Shown: in pieces, positions 44,084-53,239 of the stretch
Layout: each line of letters opens with the position of its first letter
Numbering within the stretch: the stretch's first letter is position 1
Assembly: GCA_964590225.1 (NCBI GenBank)
Contig: CAZPWS010000012.1
Span: forward strand, 6,697 to 70,696
Direction: 5' to 3'
Length of the DNA: 64,000 bases
Origin: JAEUSG01 sp964590225
GTDB taxonomy: Bacteria; Fibrobacterota; OXYB2-FULL-49-7; JAEUSG01
Program-made: the position numbers and the translations under genes
The notes under the pieces: model-generated
The model's input: only the letters and a program-made list of their open reading frames with translations
Told to the model about the DNA's origin: nothing
The model's database searches: none

Positions 44084-45508
44084 ATGAAAACATTTATCGA
44101 ATCTTCGCTTCGTACTGTCACTAATGCAAGTAGAATTGCTTTGGGAGATTTATTTGGTAACATTACTCTGTACAAAGATGGGCTACTTTCAGAAAAATGC
44201 CCATGTATCATGGCTGGTATCAACTATGGCACCCCTTGGACGCGGGACACTGCAATAAACACATGGAATTGCGCAGGTCTTCTTTTGCCTGAAACCGCTA
44301 AGAATACACTCCTTGCGGTACTTGAAAAAAGAGATGACAAAATTGTGATAGGCGATCAGTATTGGGATGCGATAATTTGGTCAATTGGTGCCTGGTGGTA
44401 TTATCTATATACTGGAGATAGAGATTTTTTGAGGCTTGCGCATGAGGCAACTAAAAACTCAATCGCGTTTTTTGAAGAGACAGAATTTTCGCAGGATTTC
44501 GGTCTGTTTCGCGGACCGGCCTGTTATGGTGATGGCGTATCTGCATATCCTGATGTTTATGCCCAAACGAATGGATCAAGCAGCATACTTGATTGGCCAA
44601 TGCACAACTCTTCAAACAAGGCACCAACGGGATATGGCATTCCAATACATTCGCTATCAACGAATTGCCTGTACCATGAAGCGTACAGAATTGTTAATCT
44701 CATGTCTCTTGAGCTTGGGGTGTCGCCCACTAAAGAGTATGAAGCGAAGCGGGTGCAATTAAACAGAGCCATTCAGAAGTATTTATGGGATCCCTCGCTT
44801 GGCCATTTCAGGTATATTGCTGACAAGTTTGGTGGCTCCGAATATCAGGAGGGGATAGGACACTCGCTTGCAATTCTCTTTAACATAGCAACGGCCGAAC
44901 AAACAAGGAGCATACTGCAAAATCAGCATATAACAAATAGTGGAATTCCCTGTGTGTGGCCAACATTTAAGAGGTATTCTGCTCTTGGTCAAGGCGTGTA
45001 TGGTCGTCATAGCGGTACGGTTTGGCCGCACATTCAGGCTTTGTGGGGATGCGCCTCACTGGCGGAAGGCAATCGCGCCCATTTCGACAAGGAATTTTTC
45101 CGGTTAACGGAGTTTGCCAATAGGGATTTCCAGTTTACAGAAATATATCATCCAGATAATGGGATGCCATATGGTGGAGTTCAGGAGGATATCGGAAAAG
45201 GAATCAGAAGCTGGCATTCATGTGGACGACAAACATGGAGCGCTACAGGTTATCTGCGAATGATTCTGCATGGAATATGTGGCCTAAACTTCTCAGAAAA
45301 AGGGATACGGTTTACTCCCTATCTTCCCGATGAAATGTCAGCAATTTCCGTATCGGGAGTTCCTTACCGAAAGATGATTCTGACGGTAAACTTGACTGGC
45401 AAAGGTACAACGGTTGAAAGTATGCATATTAACGGAGCGCCATCATCGGCACTTCTTTTGGATTCCGCTGTTGAGGGTGAGTGCGTAGTGGATATAAAGC
45501 TTAAATGA
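44084..45508 (+). CDS. Six-hairpin glycoside hydrolase (MGH1-like/GH63-like domain)
   Basis: A 474-residue (alpha/alpha)6-barrel enzyme. Hallmarks are INYGTPWTRDTAINTWNCAG, GDQYWDAIIWSIGAWWYYLYTGD, RHSGTVWPHIQALWGCASLAEGN and SWHSCGRQTWSATGYLRM, as in MGH1-like, GH63 and amylo-alpha-1,6-glucosidase-like families. The Asp of TRDT and a Glu/Asp in the C-terminal half are likely acid/base candidates. There is no signal peptide, so a cytoplasmic role on imported oligosaccharide is inferred. It is divergently expressed from the HAD/mutarotase/AraC operon across a 39-bp gap and overlaps the next gene by 4 nt. Confidence 0.8.
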   Translation: MKTFIESSLRTVTNASRIALGDLFGNITLYKDGLLSEKCPCIMAGINYGTPWTRDTAINTWNCAGLLLPETAKNTLLAVLEKRDDKIVIGDQYWDAIIWSIGAWWYYLYTGDRDFLRLAHEATKNSIAFFEETEFSQDFGLFRGPACYGDGVSAYPDVYAQTNGSSSILDWPMHNSSNKAPTGYGIPIHSLSTNCLYHEAYRIVNLMSLELGVSPTKEYEAKRVQLNRAIQKYLWDPSLGHFRYIADKFGGSEYQEGIGHSLAILFNIATAEQTRSILQNQHITNSGIPCVWPTFKRYSALGQGVYGRHSGTVWPHIQALWGCASLAEGNRAHFDKEFFRLTEFANRDFQFTEIYHPDNGMPYGGVQEDIGKGIRSWHSCGRQTWSATGYLRMILHGICGLNFSEKGIRFTPYLPDEMSAISVSGVPYRKMILTVNLTGKGTTVESMHINGAPSSALLLDSAVEGECVVDIKLK

Positions 45509-46353
45509 TTTTTTTAATCCTTTTAGCGGCGTCAAATTTATTGGCGACTGAAACTTTGCATTATACACAAGAAGATTCTCTTAAATTTGTTTCTATCGTT
45601 TCCAAAATTACTGCCACTCCTGTTCATGATTCAGATATTGGTCTTCTTGCCGCAAAAATAGCTAAAGAATTCGTCGGGACGCCTTATGTAGCATCTACGC
45701 TTGAAAAAGAGGGAGAACCCCTGACAATTAAATTGACTGGCGTTGATTGCACTACTCTTATCGAGTACACTTTGGGGATGCTTATTTGTATCATGAACAA
45801 AAGGATGGACTTTTCATATTTCTGTGAAGCGATTACAAAAATCAGGTATCGGAATGGCTTAAGAGATGGTTACAAAACTCGCCTTCACTATTTTACGGAG
45901 TGGCTTACCAATAACAGAGACAGAGGATTATTGGTTCTCATTACCGATTCCATCGGGAATAGGAGCATGGATAAAGAGATTAATTTCATGTCAAAGAATA
46001 AAAAGCTATATAAGCAGCTCGAAGATTCGTCTGTGCTAGCTGATATAATTGCAACAGAAAAAACTGTTAGTGTGTCAGGGTTAAAGTATCTCGAAAAAGG
46101 AAAAGCATATAATAACAGACAGGGTAGAATATCAACTGGTGATATAGTTGCCTTTGTTTCTAGGGTTGATGGATTGGATGTTTCGCACGCAGTAATGGCT
46201 GTAAGAAAAAAAGACAAGTTATACTTTCTTCACGCTTCATCAAAAAGTGGGCGTGTTGAATTGTCAAGAGTAACGCTTGGCGAATATCTTCAAAAGTCAA
46301 ATAAGTTAAGTGGAGTTGTTATAGGTAGAATCAATATGGACGGCTTAAGATGA
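45505..46353 (+). CDS. DUF1460-type N-acetylmuramoyl-L-alanine amidase-like protein
   Basis: A 282-residue exported protein (signal segment FLILLAASNLLATE). It matches the DUF1460 NlpC/P60-related fold: KEFVGTPYVASTLE, then VDCTTLIEYTLGM with the catalytic-type Cys, LHYFTEWLTNNRD, GDIVAFVSRVDGLDVSHAVM with the His, and LHASSKSGRVELS. It is predicted to cleave or bind peptidoglycan stem peptides in the periplasm. Start and stop both overlap neighbours by 4 nt (ATGA), indicating a translationally coupled chain. Confidence 0.82.
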   Translation: MIFLILLAASNLLATETLHYTQEDSLKFVSIVSKITATPVHDSDIGLLAAKIAKEFVGTPYVASTLEKEGEPLTIKLTGVDCTTLIEYTLGMLICIMNKRMDFSYFCEAITKIRYRNGLRDGYKTRLHYFTEWLTNNRDRGLLVLITDSIGNRSMDKEINFMSKNKKLYKQLEDSSVLADIIATEKTVSVSGLKYLEKGKAYNNRQGRISTGDIVAFVSRVDGLDVSHAVMAVRKKDKLYFLHASSKSGRVELSRVTLGEYLQKSNKLSGVVIGRINMDGLR

Positions 46354-47171
46354 AAACGATCATGTTTTTTTTCATTAGTGCGCTTCTCATTATTGTCACC
46401 CCTTCTTTTTCGCTCTCATTGACTATGCTCAAGGGGGCAGATGAAAATTTCTCGCTCCCTTCAAGTAGATTTAATAGTTCAATTTTTGTCGGAAACTATT
46501 CCGACGAGGCGCATAAAAGCGGAGCGCTTCTTACAACACTTCGAACTGGATTTGATCTTCCTTTCTTTAGTGTTATTGGTACAAACATAAGAGAGTTGAG
46601 TTTTGGCATTGCACCACTTGTCCACATGTATCTTTTCCCAAAGAATTCATCTTTTCATGTTGATAATTTTTTTGTAATACTACCATTTTATCTGGCTACT
46701 TGCTGTAATGAAAATACAACATTGCGCTTATATCCACTCTATCATATATCTGCCCATCTTTCTGATGGAGCAATTGTTGACATAAAGACCGAGAGGAAAA
46801 AGGTAAGCAACGAGATGCTGTTTATTACACTATCAAGAAAGGTTCACAAGTCATTGGAATGCATGGTGGGAGGTGGCTGGTATTATCATGATATTGCAGA
46901 TGACCCTATGTCGTTCAGGCTGGAAATATCATCTTTATATGAATATCCAATGTTGAATAATTTGGGTCTCTATTGTCGTGCAGATGGTGAGGCGATATCG
47001 TTTGAATCGGCAACTCGTATTGGAGGAACTTTATCTGTGGGATTGCGATTTCATGGAAGAGAAAGAAGAAAACCCAATATTGCCTTGGTCTTTTTTAATA
47101 AACCGCATCAGGGACAGTACTATTTTGGCGATGAAAAGGGTGTTGGAGCACAAATGGAACTTGAGCTGTGA
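46350..47171 (+). CDS. Secreted, probably outer-membrane, protein of unknown function
   Basis: A 273-residue protein with a signal peptide (FFISALLIIVTPSFS). The rest alternates hydrophobic and polar residues with aromatic ends (FFVILPFYLATCC, LRLYPLYHISAHLSDGAIVD, SLECMVGGGWYYHD, FESATRIGGTLSVGLRFHG), as in a small beta-barrel. GQYYFGDEKGVGAQMELEL at the end looks like a terminal strand. No family is assigned with confidence; a DUF1207-like relationship was considered. Overlaps both neighbours by 4 nt. Confidence 0.6.
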   Translation: MKTIMFFFISALLIIVTPSFSLSLTMLKGADENFSLPSSRFNSSIFVGNYSDEAHKSGALLTTLRTGFDLPFFSVIGTNIRELSFGIAPLVHMYLFPKNSSFHVDNFFVILPFYLATCCNENTTLRLYPLYHISAHLSDGAIVDIKTERKKVSNEMLFITLSRKVHKSLECMVGGGWYYHDIADDPMSFRLEISSLYEYPMLNNLGLYCRADGEAISFESATRIGGTLSVGLRFHGRERRKPNIALVFFNKPHQGQYYFGDEKGVGAQMELEL

Positions 47172-48652
47172 AAATTCCTGTTAAAGTCTGGATTATTGTT
47201 GCGTTGATAACGGTAGCGAGGGCTTTTTACTCTTTCAATATCTCTCTTGTGCCGGATGAGGCATATTACTGGGATTGGACAAGGTTTTTATCGACTGGCT
47301 TTTTTGACCATCCACCCATGGTTGCGCTTATTGCGCGCTTTTTTGCACTTTTCACCGGAGGGACAGTTATAACTGTCAAGCTTGTTCCATTACTTGCCAA
47401 CTTGGGTGTAACAGTATTCATGCTGCTTCTGGCCAAGGAGTATTGTCGGAAAACCTCCTCTTTTTATCTTGCGCTCGCAGTGCTTAATGGCACGCTCCTG
47501 TTTGGTGTTGTGTTACTGCTATTAACGCCGGATGCCCCCCAGATGCTTTTTTGGTCAGCTGGTTTGTATGTGGGATATATTGTTTTTTTTAAGAAGTCGA
47601 AAATTGCATGGTTGATATTGGGAGTAATATGCGGTTTAGGTTTATTGTCCAAATATATTTTTATACTTTTTATTGGCTCTCTGTTTCTCTTCATGCTTTT
47701 TGATCGCGCTGCAAGGAAGTTTTTTACTACTCCATATCCATATCTCTCTCTCCTCATAGCTTTTCTCGTTTTCTTACCTAATATATTGTGGAATGCATCG
47801 CACGGTTATGTTTCATATCTGTTCCAGATAGAACATGGGCTTGGTTCACAAAGCTGGCCTGGTTTCAAATATTTCTGGGAGTATATTGGGGGACAGACCG
47901 GACTTTTAAGCCCCATCCTCTGGTTCATGATGGTTTATATTGCGATTATAACAGTTGTAAAACAGCGAAATACTTCTCGCATGCTTTTTCTTCTCTCGTT
48001 TTTTATTGTGCCCGTACTGTTTTTCACATATTCCAGTATATCGAAAAAGGTTGAGGCCAATTGGGCTGCTCCGGCATATCTCGCAGGAACCCTGCTGTTG
48101 CTGATCTGGTGGGAGGCGTTAACAGCAGAACAGGTGTGGGCGCGAAGAATCACTATAATCGCAGTAGTTATCAGTTTAGTTTTAACTTTTGTTGTTTATG
48201 TTCATATAATTTGCCCTTTTGTACCTCTAAAACCTAATAGGGATACTACGGCACAAATGCGTGGCTGGGAGGAGTTTGGGAAGAGGGTTGGCGATGTTAG
48301 AAAAAGGATAGATCCCACTGGTAAAAGAATGCTTTCGGCAAACCGCTATCAGCTTGCTGCGATAATGGCATTTCATGTTCCAGGGCAGCCACGCACCCGC
48401 GCTCTTAATCTATGCTCAAGGTTGAACCACTATTCTCTGCTTTCACTGCCAGAAACTGATCAAGAAATTCCTCTTCTTTTTGTTAATCCAGGACTTCCAG
48501 ACAATTTGTCGCAGTGCATACAGGACAATATTGACTCCCTTATTGCTGTTGACACCATAGCAATAAAAAAGTATAAAACCGAAGAGGCATATACTATATA
48601 CACAGGTAGAATAAGTCGCGAAACGCTATTTAAAAAGACACGAATAGAATGA
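47168..48652 (+). CDS. Family 39 (ArnT/PMT-like) integral-membrane glycosyltransferase
   Basis: A 494-residue polytopic protein with about ten membrane helices. The first periplasmic loop holds LVPDEAYYWDWTRFL with the Asp-Glu metal/catalytic pair of GT39/GT83 enzymes, followed by GFFDHPPMVALIARF. HGYVSYLFQIEHGLGSQSWPG marks the second conserved loop. Family members transfer sugars from polyprenyl-phosphate donors to lipid A, proteins or glycans at the outer face of the inner membrane. GTG start overlaps the preceding stop, and the GtrA gene downstream could supply flipped lipid-linked sugar. Confidence 0.87.
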   Translation: MKIPVKVWIIVALITVARAFYSFNISLVPDEAYYWDWTRFLSTGFFDHPPMVALIARFFALFTGGTVITVKLVPLLANLGVTVFMLLLAKEYCRKTSSFYLALAVLNGTLLFGVVLLLLTPDAPQMLFWSAGLYVGYIVFFKKSKIAWLILGVICGLGLLSKYIFILFIGSLFLFMLFDRAARKFFTTPYPYLSLLIAFLVFLPNILWNASHGYVSYLFQIEHGLGSQSWPGFKYFWEYIGGQTGLLSPILWFMMVYIAIITVVKQRNTSRMLFLLSFFIVPVLFFTYSSISKKVEANWAAPAYLAGTLLLLIWWEALTAEQVWARRITIIAVVISLVLTFVVYVHIICPFVPLKPNRDTTAQMRGWEEFGKRVGDVRKRIDPTGKRMLSANRYQLAAIMAFHVPGQPRTRALNLCSRLNHYSLLSLPETDQEIPLLFVNPGLPDNLSQCIQDNIDSLIAVDTIAIKKYKTEEAYTIYTGRISRETLFKKTRIE

Positions 48653-49671
48653 CGACAATAATAAAAGCCACTGTTTTCATGTCTTTTTTTGTATTAAATA
48701 TTTTGGCCGGTATAATACCTGCATGGAATGCTTCATATTATGGCATCCTTGAGAACCGTGAGTTTGCTAACCTGCCTAAAAAATCAGAGACGATGTTTTT
48801 GGGCTATCTATCGGCAAATGGTTCTTTGTCCGACAAGAGTAATATTAACGGGATTAATGCAGGAGTCTCTCTTTTGCACGAATTTGGTAGTACAATAGAC
48901 AAAGATGTATTGTTCCCGTCGATATACTATAAGTACTGTGGCGAACTTTTTAGTTTTCACTTTGGTTTGCTTCCGAGAAGCCTCTTAATGGCACCACCAA
49001 GACTTGTTCTTGACGACTCGATTCGTTATTACAGACCAAATATAGAAGGGGTTGCAATTACCTTCTCGCATAAAACTATAGAGCAACAATTTGTTATCGA
49101 CTGGCTCAGCAGGCAGACAACAGTGAAATATGAGCAGTTTTCTTTGAGGCAAAATGGTTGTATAATTATGCCTCTGCAAGCGTTACAGCTTTATATTAAG
49201 CACGATTTCCACTACTGGCATTTTGCTGGGCGCAACATCATGCCGCAGGATCCGCTTCGTGATGAATATGGTTTTCATGCTATTGTTGGAGCAGCAAAAA
49301 GGGGCGGGGGCTTTATTGACTCTATGTGCATTGGCATCGGTACCGATGTGTCTGGAGTTCGGACACGGGGGTTAGAGCCGTGGAATATCCCCTCTGGGTT
49401 TGCATGCGAAGCTACTGCTATTGTAGGGAAATTTGGTGTCCTTGTAGAGGCATATAAAGGAAGTGCCCACACGCTAACCTTTGGCGACAGATTGTACGCG
49501 CAGGATTGGTATGTTAGAAGCGATATTCTGTTTACGCCAATACAAAACAGTTTTTGTGACGCCCGTTTTGCTTGGAGTTTGCATAATTCACCGGCAGGCT
49601 TAAACCATTCACAATCCTTTGAATTATCTTGCTTGTTTGGTTCCCACAAAAACAAAAGAGAAACTCAATGA
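48649..49671 (+). CDS. Secreted, possibly outer-membrane, protein of unknown function
   Basis: A 340-residue protein with a signal peptide (FFVLNILAGIIPA). Amphipathic strands (ESMFLGYLSANG-type, SIYYKYCGELFSFHFGLLPR, FGVLVEAYKGSAHTLTFGD, WYVRSDILFTPIQN) suggest a beta-barrel or beta-sandwich. The GLLPRSLLMAPPRLVLDD segment resembles the leading part of porin-like carbohydrate channels, but this is weak. It overlaps GT39 upstream and GtrA downstream by 4 nt each. Confidence 0.6.
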   Translation: MTTIIKATVFMSFFVLNILAGIIPAWNASYYGILENREFANLPKKSETMFLGYLSANGSLSDKSNINGINAGVSLLHEFGSTIDKDVLFPSIYYKYCGELFSFHFGLLPRSLLMAPPRLVLDDSIRYYRPNIEGVAITFSHKTIEQQFVIDWLSRQTTVKYEQFSLRQNGCIIMPLQALQLYIKHDFHYWHFAGRNIMPQDPLRDEYGFHAIVGAAKRGGGFIDSMCIGIGTDVSGVRTRGLEPWNIPSGFACEATAIVGKFGVLVEAYKGSAHTLTFGDRLYAQDWYVRSDILFTPIQNSFCDARFAWSLHNSPAGLNHSQSFELSCLFGSHKNKRETQ

Positions 49672-50126
49672 TCAATCAGCTGTTTATTATTAAAGAGATG
49701 TTTTCAAGCTTCAAGCGGGGAGCGTCCTCCCGTTTTATCCGCTTTTGCGTGGTTGGTGGTAGTGGTGTATTAGTCAACAATGGCGTATTATGGTTTCTTG
49801 TTGATTTAGTCAAGGTCTCGAAGCCGTATTTTTATCTCTGTTCTTTTATTGCCATTGAGATTTCAATTATAACTAATTTTTTGCTTAATGACTATTACAC
49901 ATGGTTTGACAGACGAAGCGGCAGCTTCTTTAACAGGTTGTTGCGATATAACCTCTCCTCTCTTGTAAGCTCACTCGCGGTAAATATGACCGTCCTTGCA
50001 TTATGCAAAGAGGTGTTTGGATTACCATATCTTTTCGCTAATCTGATAGGAATCGGATGCGGTACTGTAAGCAATTTTACAATAAACTCTATATGGACTT
50101 ACGGAGTACGGCGAGAGCAAAAGTAA
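49668..50126 (+). CDS. GtrA-family membrane protein
   Basis: A 152-residue protein with four membrane helices. RFIRFCVVGGSGVLVNNGVLWFLVD opens the GtrA domain, ITNFLLNDYYTWFD is the characteristic second-helix end, and TVSNFTINSIWTYG closes it. GtrA proteins are thought to flip polyprenyl-phosphate sugars for surface glycosylation, which fits the GT39 gene two places upstream. The ATG at 49668 overlaps the preceding TGA and is preferred to an in-frame start at 49629 lying inside the neighbour. Confidence 0.88.
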   Translation: MINQLFIIKEMFSSFKRGASSRFIRFCVVGGSGVLVNNGVLWFLVDLVKVSKPYFYLCSFIAIEISIITNFLLNDYYTWFDRRSGSFFNRLLRYNLSSLVSSLAVNMTVLALCKEVFGLPYLFANLIGIGCGTVSNFTINSIWTYGVRREQK

Positions 50127-50217
50127 AAAAACTTAAAGATAGTGTTCATAATAGCTAATTGCTGTTGAATACAACATTTAATACTTATACCTTTTACCTG
50201 TGGGCCAGCGTAGAACA

Positions 50218-51234
50218 ATGAGACATAAGATTATATTTTACTTGATACTTGGTTTGGCTTTCGGTTGTTTCTCCGAAAAGCAGGTTACAGTTAAAAAGGA
50301 TCGAGCCATGTCAAAGCAGAATCTAAAAAGCCAACTTACCGAAATTCAGTACAATGTCACACAGCTTTGTGGTACCGAGCCTCCGTTTAACAATGCCTAT
50401 TGGGATAACCATGAAGCTGGACTTTATGTTGACATAGTGTCCGGAGAGCCACTTTTCTCCTCAATCGATAAATTTAATTCCGGAACAGGTTGGCCCAGTT
50501 TTACAAAAACGCTTCTCCAATCTTCAGTTACTACTCACACCGATACCTCTCACGACATGAATCGCATAGAAGTAAAGAGCAGCCAGGCAGTATCGCATCT
50601 TGGCCATTTGTTCAACGACGGTCCTGCTCCTTCAGGCTTCCGATATTGTATAAACTCCGCTTCTCTTGATTTTATCCCAATCAATAAGCTTGTCCCGACA
50701 GGGTATGGCCACTACTTATATCTATTTGAAAAAGATCACCCTAAAACAGAAACCGCCATATTCGCCGGAGGCTGCTTTTGGGGAGTTGAAAAGTTATTCG
50801 AAAAAGTTGCCGGTGTAATTGATGCTGAATCAGGATATATCGGCGGAAACACCAAAAATCCCGACTACGAAAGCGTCTGTTCCGGAGTTACGGGCCACGC
50901 CGAAGCGGTAAAAATTATTTTTGATCCAGCAATTGTTGCATACACGGAACTTCTCGAACTCTTTTTCAGGATGCACGACCCTACAGTAAAAAACAGACAG
51001 CATAACGATATCGGAACACAATACCGCTCGGCGATTTTTTGTGTAAGTGATTCACAGTTTGAGCAGGCGGCAGCAATGCGTGAGAGATTCAACAAAGAGA
51101 GCACATTTAAGAAGAACGCAGTTACCGAAATTGTACCTGCCGGTCCCTTTTACAAGGCAGAAGATTATCACCAGGACTATCTGCGAAAGAATCCTGGTGG
51201 CTATTTCTGTCATGTGCTCAGAGAAAAACTTTAA
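50218..51234 (+). CDS. msrBA: Bifunctional peptide methionine sulfoxide reductase MsrB-MsrA, lipoprotein
   Basis: A 338-residue fusion in the order MsrB then MsrA. It starts with a lipoprotein signal (LAFGC, Cys17), so it probably repairs oxidised methionines of envelope proteins. The MsrB part (about 35-170) has SGTGWPSFTK, HLGHLFNDGP and RYCINSASL with the catalytic Cys. The usual CxxC zinc sites are absent (GLYVDIVSGEPLF), so this is a zinc-less MsrB. The MsrA part (about 180-338) has FAGGCFWGVEKLF with catalytic Cys, ESGYIGG, HDPT and YHQDYLRKNPGGYF. ATG at 50218 is preferred to GTG 50200 because the lipoprotein signal then has normal length. Confidence 0.92.
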   Translation: MRHKIIFYLILGLAFGCFSEKQVTVKKDRAMSKQNLKSQLTEIQYNVTQLCGTEPPFNNAYWDNHEAGLYVDIVSGEPLFSSIDKFNSGTGWPSFTKTLLQSSVTTHTDTSHDMNRIEVKSSQAVSHLGHLFNDGPAPSGFRYCINSASLDFIPINKLVPTGYGHYLYLFEKDHPKTETAIFAGGCFWGVEKLFEKVAGVIDAESGYIGGNTKNPDYESVCSGVTGHAEAVKIIFDPAIVAYTELLELFFRMHDPTVKNRQHNDIGTQYRSAIFCVSDSQFEQAAAMRERFNKESTFKKNAVTEIVPAGPFYKAEDYHQDYLRKNPGGYFCHVLREKL

Positions 51235-51252
51235 TATACCTCCGGCTATCAA

Positions 51253-52257
51253 TCAGGCACTTTCACGATGAATTAATCGTGAGGGAACACGGATGCTTTT
51301 TACGCTCTTTCCGTCAATTAGATCAATTAATCGCTCTGTAGCGGCTTTAGCGATCTCTTCAAAGGGATTTTCTATAGTGGTTATTTTGGGTGATATTAAA
51401 GTTGATAAAAACTGGTCATCAAAGCCGATAATCATGACATCCTCAGGCACTTTGATTCCTCGAGTATTTAATCCTTCTATAAGACCAAATGCCATTCTGT
51501 CATTTGCGCATATAATCGCGTCAGGTACCGAATCTTCTCTTATTTGCCGAGCGACACGAAGCCCACTTGTTCGGGAAAAATCACCATTAAACTTTTCAAT
51601 GCATTTAAAACGCATCTGCTTTACCAAGTTATCAAATATCGTTTCTCTGTCAAGCGTATCTCTGTATTCTCTGTTGCCGGAAACAAATGAGATGGTTCGT
51701 ACTCCTTTTTCCTTAAGATGCGTAAAGGCTTGCAACATACCTGGATTTGAATCGCATTCGGCAAAAAGATAAGGTTTATTCGGGAAATAGTTATGGATAA
51801 GAATAAAGGGAATTTTATGTTCATAAAGCTGCGCGAACCGTTTGTCGCTAGTTTTGGTGCTTAGCATTAGAAGACCGTCAACTGCTCTTGACTTAACTCG
51901 CTGTTCAAGTTCGTTGGAAGAGAGACCGGTATCAGCAATAACGCTAACTGAATATCCCTTTGTTTCGGCTGTTGATACCATTCCATAGATCATTCTGCCG
52001 AAATATTCACTTACGACTGTTCTATTATTAAGAGGAACAACAGCTCCTATCTGATAGCTTTTTCCTGAATAATGGCTTTTTCCAATAATTGAAGGCACAT
52101 ATCCCATTTTCATGGCCAGTGCCTCAATTTTCTCCCTTGTTGACAAAGAGATTAGCGGATTACCAGAAAGCGCCCTCGATACCGTCGATGGAGAAACCCC
52201 TGCAGCCTTCGCTACGCTATCTCTATTCGCCTTGTCGTCATTCTGCAAACGCGGCAT
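51253..52257 (-). CDS. LacI-family transcriptional regulator
   Basis: A 334-residue repressor. The HTH is at the N-terminus (RDSVAKAAGVSPSTVSRALS), then the hinge, then a periplasmic-binding-protein-like sensor (QIGAVVPLNNR, VDGLLMLSTKTSD, FAECDSNPGM, ICANDRMAFGLIEGLN, MIIGFDDQF). The hinge reads YVPSIIGKSHYSGKS, so the usual Leu that wedges into a central CpG of the operator is replaced by His. The matching palindromes upstream of the operon also lack a central CG. The ATG at 52257 lies 20 nt inside the preceding gene. As the last gene of the operon it probably represses its own transcription. Confidence 0.9.
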   Translation of the reverse strand: MPRLQNDDKANRDSVAKAAGVSPSTVSRALSGNPLISLSTREKIEALAMKMGYVPSIIGKSHYSGKSYQIGAVVPLNNRTVVSEYFGRMIYGMVSTAETKGYSVSVIADTGLSSNELEQRVKSRAVDGLLMLSTKTSDKRFAQLYEHKIPFILIHNYFPNKPYLFAECDSNPGMLQAFTHLKEKGVRTISFVSGNREYRDTLDRETIFDNLVKQMRFKCIEKFNGDFSRTSGLRVARQIREDSVPDAIICANDRMAFGLIEGLNTRGIKVPEDVMIIGFDDQFLSTLISPKITTIENPFEEIAKAATERLIDLIDGKSVKSIRVPSRLIHRESA

Positions 52258-53230
52258 CAAAGGCCCTTTCCGATGGCTCAAAATCAATCTGTTTAACATA
52301 GGCACAAGCCTCTTTGGCCCCTTTTTCCCGTTCCATTCCTGAATCTTCCCATTCGACTGAAAGAGGTCCTATATAACCAATTCTGTTCAGTGCCCGTATT
52401 ATCTCTTCAAAATTTATTTTTCCTCTACCAAGTGAACGGAAATTCCATCCCCGTTTGTGATCGCCAAAATCGAGATGTGAACCCAAAATGCCCTCTCGTC
52501 CATTCAGCGTAACAATTGCATCCTTCATGTGAACATGATAAATGCGATCGGGGAAAGTATTAATAAATTCAACAGGGTTAATTCCCTGCCAAAAAAGGTG
52601 AGAGGGATCGAAATTAAAGCCAAACTCCTTTCTTCCTTTGATTGCGTCAAGCGCCATCTCCGCGGTAAAAATATCAAATGCTATTTCCGTAGGATGAACC
52701 TCAAGCGCGAAACGGACACCGCAATCGGCGAAAATATCAAGTATTGGATTCCATGTTTCGGCAAAAAAACGATACCCATCTTTAATAGTGTTGGTTGAAA
52801 CGGGAGGGAAGGAGTAGAGATAGTGCCATATAGGCGAACCAGTAAAACCGCAAACAGTATCAATACCAAGGTTTCTTGCTGTTAAAGCACTATTTTTCAT
52901 TGACTCTATTGCCCACTCCCGTTTTTTTTCTGGACTGCCGTGGCGCGATACTGGTGCGAAAGCGTCAGAGCGATCATCATTGTTGGGATCGCATACAAGC
53001 TGCCCAGCAAGATGGTTCGATATAGCGTGAACAGAAAGACCATTCTGCTGAAGGAGCGCCTTTTTTTCTTCGCAATAGGACAAACTATGCGCCCCCTTAA
53101 AAACATCAATGTGGTCACCCCAGCATGCAAGCTCAAGTCCGTCATAACCAAATAATTTTGCCTTCTTACAAAGAGAGTCAATCGGCAGATCAGCCCATTG
53201 TCCCGTAAAAAGAGTTACTTTTCGTGACAT
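52238..53230 (-). CDS. Sugar phosphate isomerase/epimerase (xylose-isomerase-like TIM barrel)
   Basis: A 330-residue TIM-barrel protein: KKAKLFGYDGLELACWGDH at the start, then LSVHAISNHLAGQLVCDPNN, VRFALEVHPTEIAFD with a metal-binding Glu, FGFNFDPSHLFWQGINP, IYHVHMKDA and GPLSVEWEDSGME. Metal ligands Glu, Asp, His and Glu of the COG1082 family are in place. Cytoplasmic. It lies 9 bp after the first-listed oxidoreductase gene of this pair, implying joint oxidation and isomerisation of an unusual sugar or inositol. Confidence 0.88.
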   Translation of the reverse strand: MSRKVTLFTGQWADLPIDSLCKKAKLFGYDGLELACWGDHIDVFKGAHSLSYCEEKKALLQQNGLSVHAISNHLAGQLVCDPNNDDRSDAFAPVSRHGSPEKKREWAIESMKNSALTARNLGIDTVCGFTGSPIWHYLYSFPPVSTNTIKDGYRFFAETWNPILDIFADCGVRFALEVHPTEIAFDIFTAEMALDAIKGRKEFGFNFDPSHLFWQGINPVEFINTFPDRIYHVHMKDAIVTLNGREGILGSHLDFGDHKRGWNFRSLGRGKINFEEIIRALNRIGYIGPLSVEWEDSGMEREKGAKEACAYVKQIDFEPSERAFDAAFAE

Positions 53231-53239
53231 TTTTTCTCC

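Noticed and set aside
51235..51252. Terminator between msrBA and the lacI operon end
   Set aside because: The 18-bp gap contains no inverted repeat with a T-tract.
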